Assembly: GCF_021155765.1 (NCBI RefSeq)
Contig: NC_060117.1
Location: 1,434,501 to 1,498,500, forward strand
Reading direction: 5' to 3'
Length of the DNA stretch: 64,000 bases
Origin: Diprion similis
Taxonomy: Eukaryota; Arthropoda; Insecta; Hymenoptera; Diprionidae
Below are positions 48,829 to 63,900 of the stretch, piece by piece; positions within the stretch are counted from its first letter, which is position 1; every line of letters starts with the position of its first letter. A program made the position numbers and the translations under genes. Below the pieces are notes generated by a model. The model was given only the letters and a program-made list of their open reading frames with translations. It had not been told where the DNA came from and searched no databases.

Positions 48829-50487
48829 TTGCATGATATATTTATTTCATAACTCTGGAATTTTCATCGGATATATTTTCAACGATAATATAAGTTTATA
48901 ATCTGACACGAGTCGTGAGTCTTGTTACAATTAAAGTTCTTCTTAACGTCTATTTTAGCTATAGCTGCGTACCTTATATTATGGTAATAAAATGATAAAA
49001 AAAATTCTTTTACAAAATCGAAATTACACGCAAGACTCGCTCAAAGTAGGAACAAAAAACAATAACGACTTTAACAATATCAACTAATAATTAATGAAGA
49101 AAAAAAGAAAGATGCGTACCAAAATGACGAGGAACTTTTCCTTTAAATAATAATAGTAGTAGTAATAATAATAATAATAATAATGCTTACTAAATAGCGC
49201 GCCTGTAGTGAGAGAAAGAAAATAAACGATCGAGAAGCACGAAAATTCACACGCATAATACACACCCATGTACGTAAATAATATCGCATAAAATACTGAC
49301 TATTGCATGTATTATAATCTCCTCGATACAGATGCGATTTCCATGCAAATATTCATTTGTCTTCCCCTTTATTGATTTTCTTCGTTATCGTATAAATAAA
49401 AAATGTGGCCTCTTGGTTAAAATTGAATTTACAATTAAAACATAGATATTGCCGAGCATGATACTATGTATGTATAGTATATTACGTTTGTCTATTAGAT
49501 ATCCGACGACGATAAGATGTATGCGAGTATGTACGATAAAAAGTGTATCGCTTTTTAACTTAGGATTAACGGCAACGAAAATAATATAACGAGAACGACA
49601 TCAATGATAATAACAATGATAATAGTAATACTACTATGCAATACGTGTGTATGTGTCAAGTTTTTTTTCTACACATGTTTCATTGAATTCCTCTTGTAAA
49701 ACGTATCAAGAATGACAAAATCTTTCGTCTCTCAATTCTTTCTTACAATTATATCATGTGTGTGTGTGTGTGTGCGCTCGATAGCGTGATAAAATATTGT
49801 GCAAGTAAAAGAAAGAAGAAGTAGAAGAGAAAAGAATAAAAGTAATTTCATAATCATATAATTTTCGCCTAAATATTACGATATACTCGTCAGTCGTTAT
49901 CCGCGGTATAAAATTACCCCAAATTATTCGATTAGAAAAAGCTGTGAGTATTTTTCTCTCCGTTTTCTATAACAATAAAAAGAAATTATACACAATAATA
50001 TAACGTAAGTGCGAAGAAGTTTGACGAGTTATTTTGGCGCCATCAAAGAACATTGAAAAGACTATTTCTTCTGTTGATTTGGCAAATAATTTCAACGTCA
50101 CACGTATTCCCTGGTTTTTGACGAGCGAAAGGTGAAAAGAGAAATAAAAAGTTGAAAACCTTAGCTATTTTCACTTACTAAACACGGAGCGAGAGTCCTA
50201 CGGACTTTGGTATTTAACAAACGGTCGAGAAATTTAGACGAAAGAAAAAGAAGTAATAATATATGTATAAGAGGAGGGAGTCGAGAATATAAAATATATA
50301 TATATGTATATATATGTATAATTTAATACTACCCATAATTATTACTGTTAAATTTAATATCAAAGTACGGCGTGCAAAGTTTCTTCACTGCCATTTTTTC
50401 AAAGGATGCTGCAACCACCCGTATACATATATATTATATATTATATAATATATATTATACATCGACTATGTATCGTAAACGTAATTT

Positions 50488-50535
<48 letters not shown>

Positions 50536-51974
50536 ATATGTATAATATATACATAATTGTAACCAATAATTGAAAAATTGGTAGAATAAAGAAAAATAAA
50601 TAAAACTTCTAAATCATTTAAACAATATCGTTCGTTCATCGTCGGTGTGAAAAGAAACATTAAGAGAAAAGAGAAACAATAACATGTAAATAAAGCTTGG
50701 ATCTCGTTGCACGCGTCTCAAATTTAGAAAAAAGTAATCGATAACATAAGAAAAGAAATAAAATATATATATATATATATATAGGTATATATACACAACA
50801 GCCTGGTGAAGTATGATTAGAATTATCATTTTTTCGGACAACTTGATTTCATTTCCTTCGGCAAATTAATTAATATTTCAAGGGGGAGAAAAACAAAACA
50901 GAAAAAATAAAAATAAAACGTAATTTTTTGTTAAAGCGAGCTTTTGCGAAAACTTGCGTCTTTCAAATCAGCAGGATTTTCATATTCATAACGAGTAAAT
51001 GAATAAACGAAAAAAACAATTATATCAAGCATGTATCTTTACACGAGAGAAGAACAATTTTCAAATCCTATTACGCGCACACACGTGTTTGGTATATTCT
51101 TAAAAGGAATATCGTGTGTTATGATTATTGGAAAAACAATAGATTCACCTTTCATTTATGCCAAACGCAAAGCGAACGCAGACTGACGATGCGACGTCAA
51201 TGAAAATTGATTATTTTGTCAAGCGATACGATGATATGTTGTTCAATTCCTGCCGAATACTCAATGATTAATGTGTATTGTCACAAGTCTTGTTTTCTGC
51301 TGTTGTACAAATATCGGCGAAAGAAAGAAAGAAAGAGAGAAAAAAAAAAAAAAACAACAGAGAACAAAACGTAATGGTATTTTTTTTTTGTTCCTTAATA
51401 CGAAAAGGGCAGAAGACATCGTAGATAAATTTGATTCATCGGAAGATTCTCGCCTAAAGATTAGATCTTTTCAAAATTATTGCACTTGAAGAAAAATATA
51501 TATATGTATATATATATATATACTTATATATGTCTATAAAGTATAGGATAATTAAATAATTTGAAATATCAATCGAGGATCGTATTTTTCTTATAACTCG
51601 ACGGATATGATTTGGCGTATCGCAGGCATAAGTACGGAAGAATAATAATCGATTTGGAATAAGAATTCGATACTACTACTACTACTACTTACACCCGATT
51701 ACCTATTAAATCGTAATCCTACTCCGTTTGTAGGATCTTAATTCTCATAAGAGGATAAAATATATAAAACATGTATGAGATGAAATAAAACTGAAGAAAC
51801 TAAAGACAACAGAAAAAAAAAAAAAAAAAAACACAATAAACGTAATGCATTATATATACACTAAATACCGGTAATGCAGAAAAAAGGAAATCAGTAGTAC
51901 GTGGCCGATCAGGGCTGAAATCACTGTAAGCTGCACATGTCAAAGTCGAACTTTACTCGTGTCAATTGCAAGGT
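45685..51974. other. Gene-free stretch, partly PACS 3' UTR
   Basis: No coding region is supportable in 6.3 kb. It contains (TA)n at about 45858-45880, 48799-48823 and 50500-50531, (ATT)n at about 47144-47180 and 47630-47661, (AAT)n at about 49146-49184, and ACA/ATA runs. The right end must include the 3' UTR of the PACS gene that stops at 51975. Its length is unknown. Confidence 0.5.
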
Positions 51975-54900
51975 TTAGGTGATATTTAGGGACTGTTGCT
52001 GTACGTTGTAGGCCAATAACGATACGGGGAACGTCTTGATATGCGTCTGCCACTGCGCCGACAGCTGAAAGAATTTTACGCCGTACCATTCGGTGCCGTC
52101 TATACTGACTGGAAAAGAAAAATATACAAGGAGGAAATAATTCTTGTCCCGTATCTTTGTTTCGGTTTCTTAACAGAACGATGAGAAAGTATCTCTTTTG
52201 CATTTCTCAGTCGTGCGAAACTTACCTTTCAATGGAATGTTGTGGGTTTTTGCCGAGCATATCAGTCTCGCCACACCGTCGACAGTCTGACTTTTTGGCT
52301 CATTTTCCTTTTCCTTCTCCTTCTTCTTTCCCAGTCTCATTACTGTGATAAAATCAATGATTAAATACCAGAAATAAAACGTTTCGTGTTTACGTTGATA
52401 ATCAATCAAATACGGGACATGAAAATTTTTAAATTAATGATCTTGAGCTGCTTTTTAATTAAAAAAAATTATTGGAAACTTGGTTTCAGGAAAAAAATTT
52501 TAAGAGTCCTGAATAAGTGTATATTGATGTGGAAATGAGAGAATTAAATTCCAATCTAAACCTGTACGATCGAGAGAAAATTATTGTACATACAACCTAC
52601 CGAGACATGTTATTTTTTGCTCAAATTCTAACTCTATTATCGAAAAAATGCAATATTCAACATAAATGTGTGTTACTTTCTTAACATCTTGTTAATTACT
52701 ATGTTACAAGTAATTAATATCAGTACCAAACCAAGAAAACCATTATTCATGTACATCCGTTTTCACCGCTGAAATTCTGATTCAAAAATCAATTTACAAA
52801 GAAGGTAGAAGACAGAAGTAGGCTAAAATCTTGAACCTGGTTGAATGGCGAAAATTCGGTAGCAAAGACTTGGCAAAATTTCACTACATGTAAAAGAAAT
52901 GACTCCTAATCTAAGAACGGTGTCCAAAATTCGTTGTGACTTTGAAAAGAAGGCAAACTGACTTTTCTGCTTCTTCTCCTTTGTCGTGTAATTCATCGAC
53001 ATATGATGTCCAGGGTTTTCGCCGAGCGGTGGTAGCCTCTGGACGTGAAGCGCTCTGAACGCCTGCCTCAGCGTGATTTTCCCCTTATCTCCTATAGTTT
53101 GTTTTCCCCAATAGTCCAGTTGCAGCTCGACCGGCTCCCAGCCGTCCCTCGGCTGGCCAACGTTTGGGCTACTCGGAGGAGTCAGTCGGCTGGGAGGTGG
53201 AACTGGCAGACTCGGGGGAGGCAGGGAAGGCGGAGAACCGGACACAGCCATCGCCTCTTCCAGGTCGACGGAGGCCGACGCGCTGCTGTCTGGACAGCCG
53301 ACTCGAACGTCGTTCACAAAGGGTATGAATATCTGGCTACTGTCGTCGGTCTCCCTGGTAAAATATAAATGTAGTACTTTGAGAAAAAAAAGTGCATTCA
53401 AAACCGAGCAGGGATGAATGAGAATTGGATGAAAAGAATTTATTTCAATGCTGTTGTATTCGGAGTTTCCATTCTTGTCTGCAAATGTTTTCAAGTATTA
53501 ATGGGTTCCGCTGTGTCAATGAAATATTAGGGAAAAAGATGATTCGATGCTTTTGAACCGATTCTAACGTTTTTGGGCTAATTTTGTAAAGATTTTCGAA
53601 TCTTCACCTGAGTAAGATTTCTTACAATCTGTCAGGATCTGGTCAATAAACAAAACGAGTTAAAAAAAACATTAGAATCGGATGAAAAAAAAACACAACA
53701 ATTCAATCACTTTAAACATTTCAACGACTAACTTTTCTCAAATTGTTGATATCTCGTAGGGTCGTTGTGTAATTCATGCCCACAATCGACGGCGCAGATA
53801 AGATTGTTTTAGATTTTTTAGACGGTTCTTTTTTGTTCCCTAACTTATTATTCAACCAGCGAGGTCCATCGATTATCAAAATTCTGTTAGTTTCAAGTTG
53901 ACTTGACTTTTCAACAAGTAAATTTAAATTCCCACCTGTAAGTCACCATCGCCTCGGCAATGGGAAGAGATAGGAGCGGTCCACAGGTGGCCAAATATTC
54001 CGTGACCCTTGCAGCGCCTTCGGTGGCGCCTCCGCCCTCGCGTTCCATGATTTCTTTCCACTCCTCGCCAAAGAGCATCGAGTACCTTGAATCGACGGAG
54101 CAGAGATACCTCGCTAGAGTGTTGGAGCCGAGGGGAACGACGAGGAATCTCAGGTAATTTTGCCAGTCGGGTGGCCTGAAGCTGAGGAGATCGACGTAAT
54201 GGCGAAGCACAGCGTTGACGAAACTGTCTCCGCCCGCTATAACCACCTTAATGGGAGCCGGCGGTTTAGCAGAGCTGTTGCAGCTGTGGAAAGTCAGTTT
54301 TTAAATAAAACCGATGGTGAAAATTTCCATCCAGTTTCTCGTCTTCGCCTCAAAACCAAACTCACAATTTTTGAATGCGAGCAACGAGACAGGTGAACGT
54401 CGCCCTGATGTCGGCTGGTGACGCGGTGGTCAGAACGCGCTGATTTCGCTCCTGGAGTCGAGCGGCCAGAACCGCGCCACCTGGATCGGCGAGAGAAACG
54501 AGAGACACGGACTCTGGAAGACTATCGTCGGGCAGAACTCGACCCAATTGTTCGACGAGGGCCTTTCTCGGCTGAAAAGTTAGGATGAATGAGCGACGGC
54601 GCGGATTTGACGGCGCATAGATTTCTTACCTCGGCGTTGTTCATATCGGTAGCTGGTTTGAGGTCGACGCTGAGACTGTGTTTCTTGGACTTGTTGCTTC
54701 CCGGCGTTCCCCGATCCCTGGCAAAAAGTCTGCTTCTTCTGTCGGCGCCGTCACTTTTGTTGGGATGATCCGAGCTGGATTTTGGCGGTGATCCGGCAAC
54801 CGCCTGTGGCGCATCGTTAGCTTCGTGATCCGTCCAGTTTTCTGGATGCGAATCGCTGTCTGCCCTCCTCGAACTGTCGTCGCTGAGTCGGTCCACCCCG

Positions 54901-55232
54901 CGTTCTGCAATATTACCAATTTTAACACGACAAGCGGAAGCGGATTTACCGGTGAATGGAGAATATCGGCACGTAGTTATACTTGTATAATTGTATTTCA
55001 AAATTGGCAAAAGAGATAATACACATCGGTTAGAACAGCTCGGAATGTCGGATCGAGCGATCGACGAAAGGTAGATGGGTGGATACAGCTCAGAGACAGA
55101 TAAAAGGATAGACGCCGGATAAAGTGTGCAGCAGACAAAATTCAAAACAGGACAATCGTATTTGAAGACCGAACTAAAGTGCAGAAAAATGATTAAATGA
55201 ATGGAAGAAACGATACGTTTTCACATACATAT

Positions 55233-55303
<71 letters not shown>

Positions 55304-56104
55304 TGTAAATAAAAACACCTCTGGCGTGATGACAATAATTTTTTTTTCCTGCATTTAAATCAATATATTAAAGTGAATCAGCGTTAGACGTACTGTCAAA
55401 GAATGCCAAGGCTAGCATAGAGGCGCATATCGATCGTTACGTAACCACTGCATTAGCCAAATTCAGTATACGGTCATGCTAATTTTGCCAAGGATGCATT
55501 CGTTTTGAATAAGCTTTATTCGCCCCAACGGATTTATAAGTTTTTCAAACACAATAGGTTGTTACGGGTTGCGAGGTAATAGATGCGTTATACAAAGGCT
55601 GACAGAGACGTGCTGAATTGTGAGATTATGTATGTTATAATATACTCATAAATGTTTGTAACAATAATGATCATAATAGTCATAATGATAATAATAGAAA
55701 CAACAACAACAACAACAACAACACAACAACAGCAATTACTTATAATTGTACCATCAGACAACGAAAATGAAGAAACGAACAATTTATTTATAGAGACACC
55801 CAAAATTTGTAAAACAAAGCAATAGAAACTGCAAATAGAAACGTACGAGTAAACATTCAGGCTGGTTTTTTTTTATTAGATATAGATGTACGTACGTTAC
55901 ACAGGTAGGTAGATAGATAGAAGCTTCGCAGCTGTCAGTATAAAAAGTTTAACAATAATAACAATAAGTAATAAACGATGGAAACTTATTCAATCAATTC
56001 GTTGGAAAAATAAAGAAAAATAAGGCAAACAGGAAAAAACACACAGCGTATTACATACTTTACGTACACGCACGCACGCACGCACACATCGTGTATATTA
56101 TATA

Positions 56105-56145
<41 letters not shown>

Positions 56146-58843
56146 CATATTCAACTGGGTTAAATAGCAATTTGATAGACTTTTGAACACGGCTCTCTAC
56201 TAAAATATCATATACATGATAAAACATACAACATACCAAAAGACAGTGAAAATTCTCTACGATTCCGAACGACTTGAAGTAAAAAAAAAAAAACATTGCA
56301 AGAGACTATATTTGAAATCGAGAGAAAAAGAGATTGGTAACTTGACTTGAGAGAAATTCGCCGACAATATTCGAGACGACAAAACCATAAAAACCAAAAC
56401 TAAAAAAAAAAAAAAAAAAAAAAACAAATTACCGTCATTGAATCGTAGCGTTGAAAGAAAACTTGCGAAAACACTATGGTTCGTTGTTCGTATCTTGAAT
56501 CGAGATACTACGACAGATATTCGGCAACTAGTCGGCTTACGTACCTGGGGTAGTGTGTCCGATACGATTCTTCTCTTTGGTAGCCAGACAGGAATGAGGT
56601 TGAGCTACGGCGTTAGCGGAGTTGGTACCGATTTCCTCGCCGGTTACTACTACCGAATCGTACCATGCAACAATGCAAAGCCAAAAACCCACCAGACTTG
56701 AACATAGTTATTAATATGCGTCTGACTTACAAACAAAAGAAATATATATATTTTTCAAATTTTTTTTTTATGTCCCCCTCTTTCTACATTCTCGAAAAAT
56801 TCTCCTAATCGAAAGCCTAAGGTCATCGTGTTTGAATGGAACAAAATTAAGGGTAACAAGAGTTGGTTGAATGTTCTCTCAAAGTATCAAAAATAACAAC
56901 GGATCGTTCTACAGACAGCGTTCTTCTTCATACAGTTTTATTCAAGTGTGAAAATAATTATATTGATAATCAATTGATGTGATGATTAAATTATTATAAT
57001 CTACGAATAGATGTGAAATTTTTTTTTTTAGTGAGAATTTAACTCATTTCATTCTCTCTTTTCCACGTCATCGTTTCACTACCAACCACGCACACGCTTT
57101 TTGCGAATTCATCTGCTAACGTGAAATACGGATCATTATACATATTTTTACGTATTATAATATTTTCTACACAACGTTCTGACATACAGACGACAAACGT
57201 TCTTCCGATAATGATTGTAATGATAATAATAGTAATAATAACAACATTAATTATAATAATAATGAACGTAATGAAAACGAAAAAGCATTATTACGAACAC
57301 TACGAGCGAGAACAATTAAAAATACATTTTACGTATGTATAATAATAATAATGATAATAATAATAATGGCGGCGAAGGTAATAATAATAGTAGTAATAAT
57401 AATAATAATAATAATAATATACTATAAACGTAATTCATTTGGTAAAATTAATGATGATTACAATAATATTAGTCAATAAATCAATCAAACAATCGATTAT
57501 TAATCAATTATCTATTGTTGACTGTCTCAATGACATTCAACAGTAATAATAATAATACCAACTTGCCTCAATGTCTTATATTTTTTTAGTAACAGGGGGG
57601 GGGGGATTAATTTTCGTTGAAAAAAATTCGTCATCCCCCGTAAAGCGACTTTAACTTACCTGTGTGCGTCGGCGCCAAAAGAGATCGACTAGAGCTGAAG
57701 AACGGTCTCAATGACGGCTTTGGCGTGCTGCTGACGGACATTGTGTCTAGTTCTGGTCCGCTGTCAGACAAATCTTCCAGCTCGTCAAACAACTCCTCGA
57801 TTTCCATGTCGCCGCCTGTAGTACAAAAACCACAATCGATGATCGATAAGATATGGATATCGATTAAATTACAAAAAAAAAAAAAAAACAAAAAAAAAAC
57901 CATGAACCAAGCTTTACCTGAAAGTTTTTGCCCGATCTCTTCTTGGTCGTGTTCCAGTTCCTCGGAAACTCTAAACCTTTTCAGTAGCGCAATGAATTTC
58001 TGCTTCAAGTTTCTTTGCTGAAAGTAAAATTCGATTCAAATGAAAAACAACTTTAGATCCCCGCAATTAGCGATCTATCACAAAATCTGACTAATCAATA
58101 AGAATCAACACGCTTGTACATCAAGATTTATTCCCAGTTGTCAACCGTTGGACGCTCACCCTGGCGTTGGCGGGTATTTTTGCTCTACTCTTTCTTCTGT
58201 GTACTTCCAGTGTGGGTTCGCTGTCGCTGCCTTCAGCCTCTCCTTCGGAACTGAACTCTTCCTCGTCGTCGCTGAATTCAGTACCCAGTCTTTCGCTGGG
58301 ATCGTTCAAAAGCCTCTTGTCGTGATCCACGGGCTGCGAACTCAACGCGACGACGCTAACCTTGGCTAGAACGACGGAATGACCGCCATACTTTTCCGAC
58401 TTGTCAGAAATGAGCTCGAGCTCGAGGTCCATCTGCTTCTGCAGAACCTAAAAGCATGGAACGTTGTATCAGGTTTTGAAAAGATTTTATTTTGCTATTG
58501 ATAAAATCCTTGGCCATGTGACTGCGAAAGCGCGCATACCTGTGCCATGTTGATGACTCCTTCAGCAAGGGTTTTATAACCAAGCATTGTTCTGTTCTTG
58601 TACCTCTTACGTCTTTGCAAAAGTATCAAAAGCTTGTTTCCGTCCCTTTTAAGAAAGTGGGGGTACTGAAGGGCGAACTGAAGTTCCAGTTCGGTGTCCA
58701 GCATACCGGCGGCTGGTACAGCTATCTCGTTCGATCTCAGCGTTCTTTTTGAACTCTGCATTTTAACAGCTAGACTGATCGACGCCAGATCGGCACCCAA
58801 CGGTCTCAGAAGAACCAACCGACTCAGCGTCAATGAACAAAGT
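51975..58843 (-). CDS. KrT95D: PACS family phosphofurin acidic cluster sorting protein (KrT95D orthologue), lacking the first exon
   Basis: Eleven exons join in phase: 58843-58540, 58447-58160, 58017-57918, 57815-57660, 54904-54630, 54571-54366, 54283-53936, 53354-52963, 52342-52226 and 52108-51975, plus an unseen 5' exon; the ten listed are those I can place. PACS proteins link acidic-cluster cargo such as furin to adaptor complexes for endosome-to-Golgi and ER traffic. Seen in order: the cargo-binding region ([47 protein letters not shown]), the acidic regulatory stretch [20 protein letters not shown], a middle region with [20 protein letters not shown], and the C-terminal PACS domain ([72 protein letters not shown]). 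The first visible exon starts in phase 2, so an N-terminal exon lies upstream, probably beyond 64000. Confidence 0.92.
54905..57659 (-). other. PACS intron of 2.75 kb
   Basis: The intron joins LLAPTHT to ERGVDRL in phase. It contains a long (TA)n at about 55243-55301, (AAC)n at about 55700-55722, (TA)n at about 56101-56141, an A tract at about 56402-56424, (AAT)n at about 57330-57418 and a G tract at about 57595-57605. No exon-like sequence was found inside. Confidence 0.75.
55243..55301. repeat. (TA)n microsatellite, about 59 bp
   Basis: Longest pure AT dinucleotide run in the window. Confidence 0.9.
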
Positions 58844-61800
58844 CTGCACAAACAAAACCGAGAATTCTTTAAATGGTACTACGAAAAGTTTTTTCAGAGT
58901 CAGTAAAGCGTGATTTTCAAATTGTAAATAGTTTGAAAATTGGATAGAAGATAATAATAACCAGTGTTTCTTTCACCGAGCTATTTTTTATAATTTGTAG
59001 ATAAATAATTTAACGATATGATGGATCGATTCTCATCAATTTTTATTCGATACATGTACATCTACGAGTGAATTTTGCGCTGTTCATTCTCATTTTTTCA
59101 CAACTTAATTGAAGGTAAAATCATACGCTAGACATTCTTGCCATAGTGCTATTTACCGTGAAACAGTGTACCACGACCGACGAGGCCTGGAAATAAATCT
59201 GACAGTAAAAATAAATCTGCAAGCGTGTCAAACGGCAACCACATTGGAATCCCGCAGTAAACATGGTCACATTTGACACGATTGCGATTTTATTTCGTCT
59301 GTATGATTATTTCAAGGCATCGTAAATCGTTAAACACCATTTTACAGTGTATGAAAAGATGGCAAAAGTATACAAAGTAGAATTTTATCACCGACCATAT
59401 TCTAAAAATTTTGAATTTGGTCATAGAAATTCACTCGCGCCGGTGCGAGTTGCGTTGCGTGAATTTGTCCCTCAATTTCGATACTAACAGCAAGTAATGA
59501 AAGAACTAGAGAAAAAAATTAAATTACACGAAATTGATTAATATCTACATTTCATTTCAATCCTCCGTTGTCATATTTATACCTCATTCTCCCCCTAGTG
59601 CGATAAAAAAAAAAAAAGAGAGAAAGAAAAGAAGAAAAACAATAATAAAAATTTATCTTTATTTCCTCCCGGTTAAATTGGTAAAGCACACGCAATAACA
59701 GGGCAAGTTCGCGGTACGGAGGGCTGTAGGATAGATGGATGGATGGATAGGCGAACGTGGGGCGGTCGGTGACATTGAATCGATATTATATCGGAACTGT
59801 GCAGAAGGCAGGCAGGCAGGCAGGCATACCGGACGTGGAAAGCGTCGAGCCGAAGCCCAGGCACAACATTAACCCACACAAGCATTTCACCTCTCCCTCC
59901 GAGTTACGGTCAGTTGGTTTATGCGCATAATTTATGTCCAATTTGTTTGACATTATCCGAGTTAAAACACCTGCGTGCAAGCAGCTCGTGCTCGGGGAAG
60001 TAGCGCGTGTTGCCTGCGAGTAGGCGGATTTCACAGTCTCATGTTCGGCAAATAAAAAAATCCCTATGCCGTGATAATTCGCACGAAACGTGACGTCATC
60101 GGGCAAGAGTTCCTACCCGCCTGAATTCAGGCAACACCCTCCACAGGGATCGAACTGTACGGTTTATGAATCACCACGGCAAAGGGAATGAGTTTATCAT
60201 GAATGGGGAGAATATCCAGAGTCCTCGTTGCGCATAAAGGAGTGACAGCGATGGGGGGGATGGACATACCTGTATAGCATACATATAGAAAATACAAGTG
60301 TATTGCGGGCGGAAAAAAAAAGGAAAAATCCAAAAAATCAGACGACAGATAGATTACAGGGAATCTCTTCTCTCCGCACCACTGAAGAATAAATACACAA
60401 TCCGTGTACCTATATACATATATAAACCTATAACTCTATGGATGAAAATAGCAAAACTACGCCTGCAGTGAGTATAACCAGCAGCGCACCGATCCTTACG
60501 TCACTTGAGGTTGTCTGACGTATGCATAACATCATAGACACATTACGTTAGGACTCAAACCTCCGAAATTCAAATAATTCAGCGGAAGATATGTAAAATT
60601 GGAAACAAAATTCTATACGATCTTTATCATCTTCTATCTACCTACAGATGGCATATATAATATATTTATATAGTGATTATAATAGGAGCTGCCTTATCAA
60701 TGTGAATTATTTTTTGCCACTCTTTACACTATTCACCTTATGTATAGATATAATTAGTTATACGCGTATCACACATGATATGAATTGATAAACCCTGTCG
60801 TTATATCGGTGTTCTAGAAAAAAAGAAATCCATTACCGTGGACATGTTCTAAAGATAATAAATGGAAGAAAAATAAACCAATAGTCACACCCCGACAAAG
60901 AAAAAAAATTGCATCCCTATATTTTCTACAAAAATAAATACAAAATAAAACACTGACCGATGTCAAAGAATAAAATTTCGCACTGCAGAAAAGAGAGAAG
61001 AAAACAAACAAAAAAAAAAAAAATCATTCGCAACTCGATACTGCGCACGTTATAGTTAATTGAACATGTTTCGCCATGCGGCGAAATCATACTTGGCGTT
61101 AAATTTTTTTCAAAATCTTATGTCCAATTACATCCAACTGACTGAAGCCTCGAGCGAAATACCCACAATAATAATAATGATAATAACAATAAACTTTCCT
61201 GTCCCGCACAGTTTCCAATAATCAATCTCTCTTTCACTCCTTCCCTCCATCTCTTCGCCCCTTCTTCCCTCTTTTCCTTCTTTCTCATTCTTCTCTTCTA
61301 TTTGTAGCTGCAGGTTAATTAGAAACCTCTACACACACACACATCATCATCATCGCAGCAGCCGCAGGGTCACGACGTATTTTAGTTGTACGTAGGGGCG
61401 GCGATTATGTGCACATTATATACATAATCGCGTATATATACGTATGTATGTACATACATATATGTAAGCTTGTTACATAGGCGTGTACGTATGAATGTAC
61501 GATATGTATGTACATACATACATAGCTTCTACACTATTTGCAGAAATCAAGGCCGCGCCGGCAGGCTGCTGTGTGATCTACGATGTGATTATACGTGTGT
61601 GTAATGTGTGTACCCTTTGTCATACATACATCGGAGATATCGTCATCTATTTTCGTGCATATTAACAAAATTTTCAATTATCTACAATTTTTATCGCCAT
61701 TAAATCGACAATACATGTACATACATACTACATACATATTCAGTGCACATTATAAATAAATCGCGATACGAGAACGATGATTCATTTTTCACCGAAAGAG

Positions 61801-62028
61801 GAAAGAAAAAAAAAAAAAAAAAAAAAATCAGACAAGACACAATAATGGCATGAGGTGGATCAGCCTTCTCCGTTCTGCACAATGAATTTCACGTGAAGAA
61901 AAAATATATATAATACTGTATTATATATACAGTCCCCTATCGTTTCGTAAGATTGACGAAAATATTTTTTCCACGCATCTGCGATCACCTTCTGATTCTT
62001 TTTATGCATAATTTTATTTGAAGAGGAG

Positions 62029-62078
<50 letters not shown>
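62029..62078. repeat. Poly-A run of 50
   Basis: Pure A tract after GAAGAGGAG. There is no recognisable retrotransposon upstream. Confidence 0.9.
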
Positions 62079-62080
<2 letters not shown>

Positions 62081-63599
62081 TTGGCAGAATGCGCATGGAT
62101 CGATTTTATACATGCTCTCATCTGTAAATACCTCCCCTCCCCTCCCGCCCCTCGCGCTCATATCGCAACACGACGGCAGCAGAACGACGCATTAGATTCA
62201 TACATAATACGGTATGTATGCATATCTACTCTTCTCGTCCCTGTTATACATAATGCATTGTATAGGTATGTACGTACATAAATGTATATGCCAAGCTGTT
62301 TCAATGATTTGAAATTAGCATATTTCGGTAGCACATACAAGGTATATACATATGTATCATACAATACATGCGCGTACGTGAGAAATAAGTGAGGACAACG
62401 TGACCGGACTAATATAGAGGAAGAATAATGAAGAGATGAAGGAAAAAAAAACAAAGGAAAAAAAAATTGCTACGTACATCAGACCCACGTTTTTCCGTTC
62501 CCTCATCATCCTCCTCAATCTTATCTACATTATTCTTGATACTTATATTAATTAGTTGAAAATAATATATATTTGATACTTAGGGTGCGTTCTGAAATTA
62601 GCTGCGGTGCGCGAAAGAGATAAAAGAATATCGACAGCACTGGAAGCAAATTTTTGGAACGCACCCATTACAGAGAGACTAGATCAAGTTTTCGTTTGTT
62701 TTTTCAATTTTGAAACAATCTACTACCGTCATAACGAATACACATATTACAAAAATTTTGAATCCGACAATAAATTGAATAACTCGCCATATAAATATCT
62801 ATGATAAACAGATAGATTGAATAAATAAAGAAAAAGATACTCATCATGAATTAGGTGCGTTTTCCTTCCCCCTAGAGATCTCTAGTCGTTACATTATAAA
62901 ACACTGTACAGATATGTTATATATATATATATATAACCTACCTATATGTAGTATACGGTGATTCAACAGCCGTATTATTATATTTTATTGCAAATATCCT
63001 GCACAGTGGCCGCAAATTTCAATGGGGAGAAGTATACCTATAATAAGACAGTACTATACATATGTCCATAGAATATATATACATAATATAGCATAGCAGC
63101 GCAAATGCAAATTAGTCTGCTTCACCGCAGACTGTAAACGAATATTGTATATATAAATTTGACATACAAAAATTATCGCCATATTTACGTATCCGATACC
63201 GTTATACAGGTTTATAATATTTTTCTGCATTTGTCATAAAAATTAATCAACGCGTACATACTTCTTTATAAATCGATATAATATACCGAGCGAGCATCTA
63301 CGTTATTATAGAGTGAATGCGATTATCATCCCGTGTCTATAAATACATATCTTTATATGTATACTATTTTTGTCGGAGAGAGGCGAGAGAAAGAAAAAAA
63401 AAAATGACACAAACATACACGTATATGTACATACATGCAAAGAGGGACGGACTCGTTATCGATTTGGAGATAATTATTCATACGCTCTCTCGCTTTCTCT
63501 CCCCCTCAAAAGCTTTCTGTTTATCTATATGCATCTATGTATTTGTATATTTCATAAAGAATTCTACAGAATACAAAAAGATGTTATTTTGTGATTTTT

Positions 63600-63900
63600 G
63601 GGCTCATCGATTACAAGTCTGAAGTCAGATTTAAAAAATTCTCAAGATGGTGGATCCAATATGGTGGACGAAAATTTCAGATTTGATCGAATACAGTAAA
63701 AACACTTTATGCAGGAGTTTTCCGGGTTGCTAATTGGATACGCCATACCGAATTTTCAAAATCTGATTTCAGATTCGTAATCAGCGAGGTAAAAAACTCC
63801 TGGGCACAGTTTTTTTCTACATATTTGATGGAATTTAAAATTTTCGTCAGTCATGTAATATACGCCATCTTGAATTTTTGAAATGCACTAAGTACGTAAC
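63600..63900. repeat. Possible dispersed repeat with related direct and inverted blocks
   Basis: Related segments recur, such as GAAGTCAGATTT / AATCTGATTTCAGATTCG and AAGATGGTGGATCC / CGCCATCTTGAATTTT. AAATCTG and CGCCAT blocks appear in both orientations. This resembles decayed insect interspersed repeats; boundaries are unclear. Confidence 0.3.

Noticed and set aside
53045-53368. 107-codon plus-strand frame
   Set aside because: Antisense shadow of a well-supported PACS exon.
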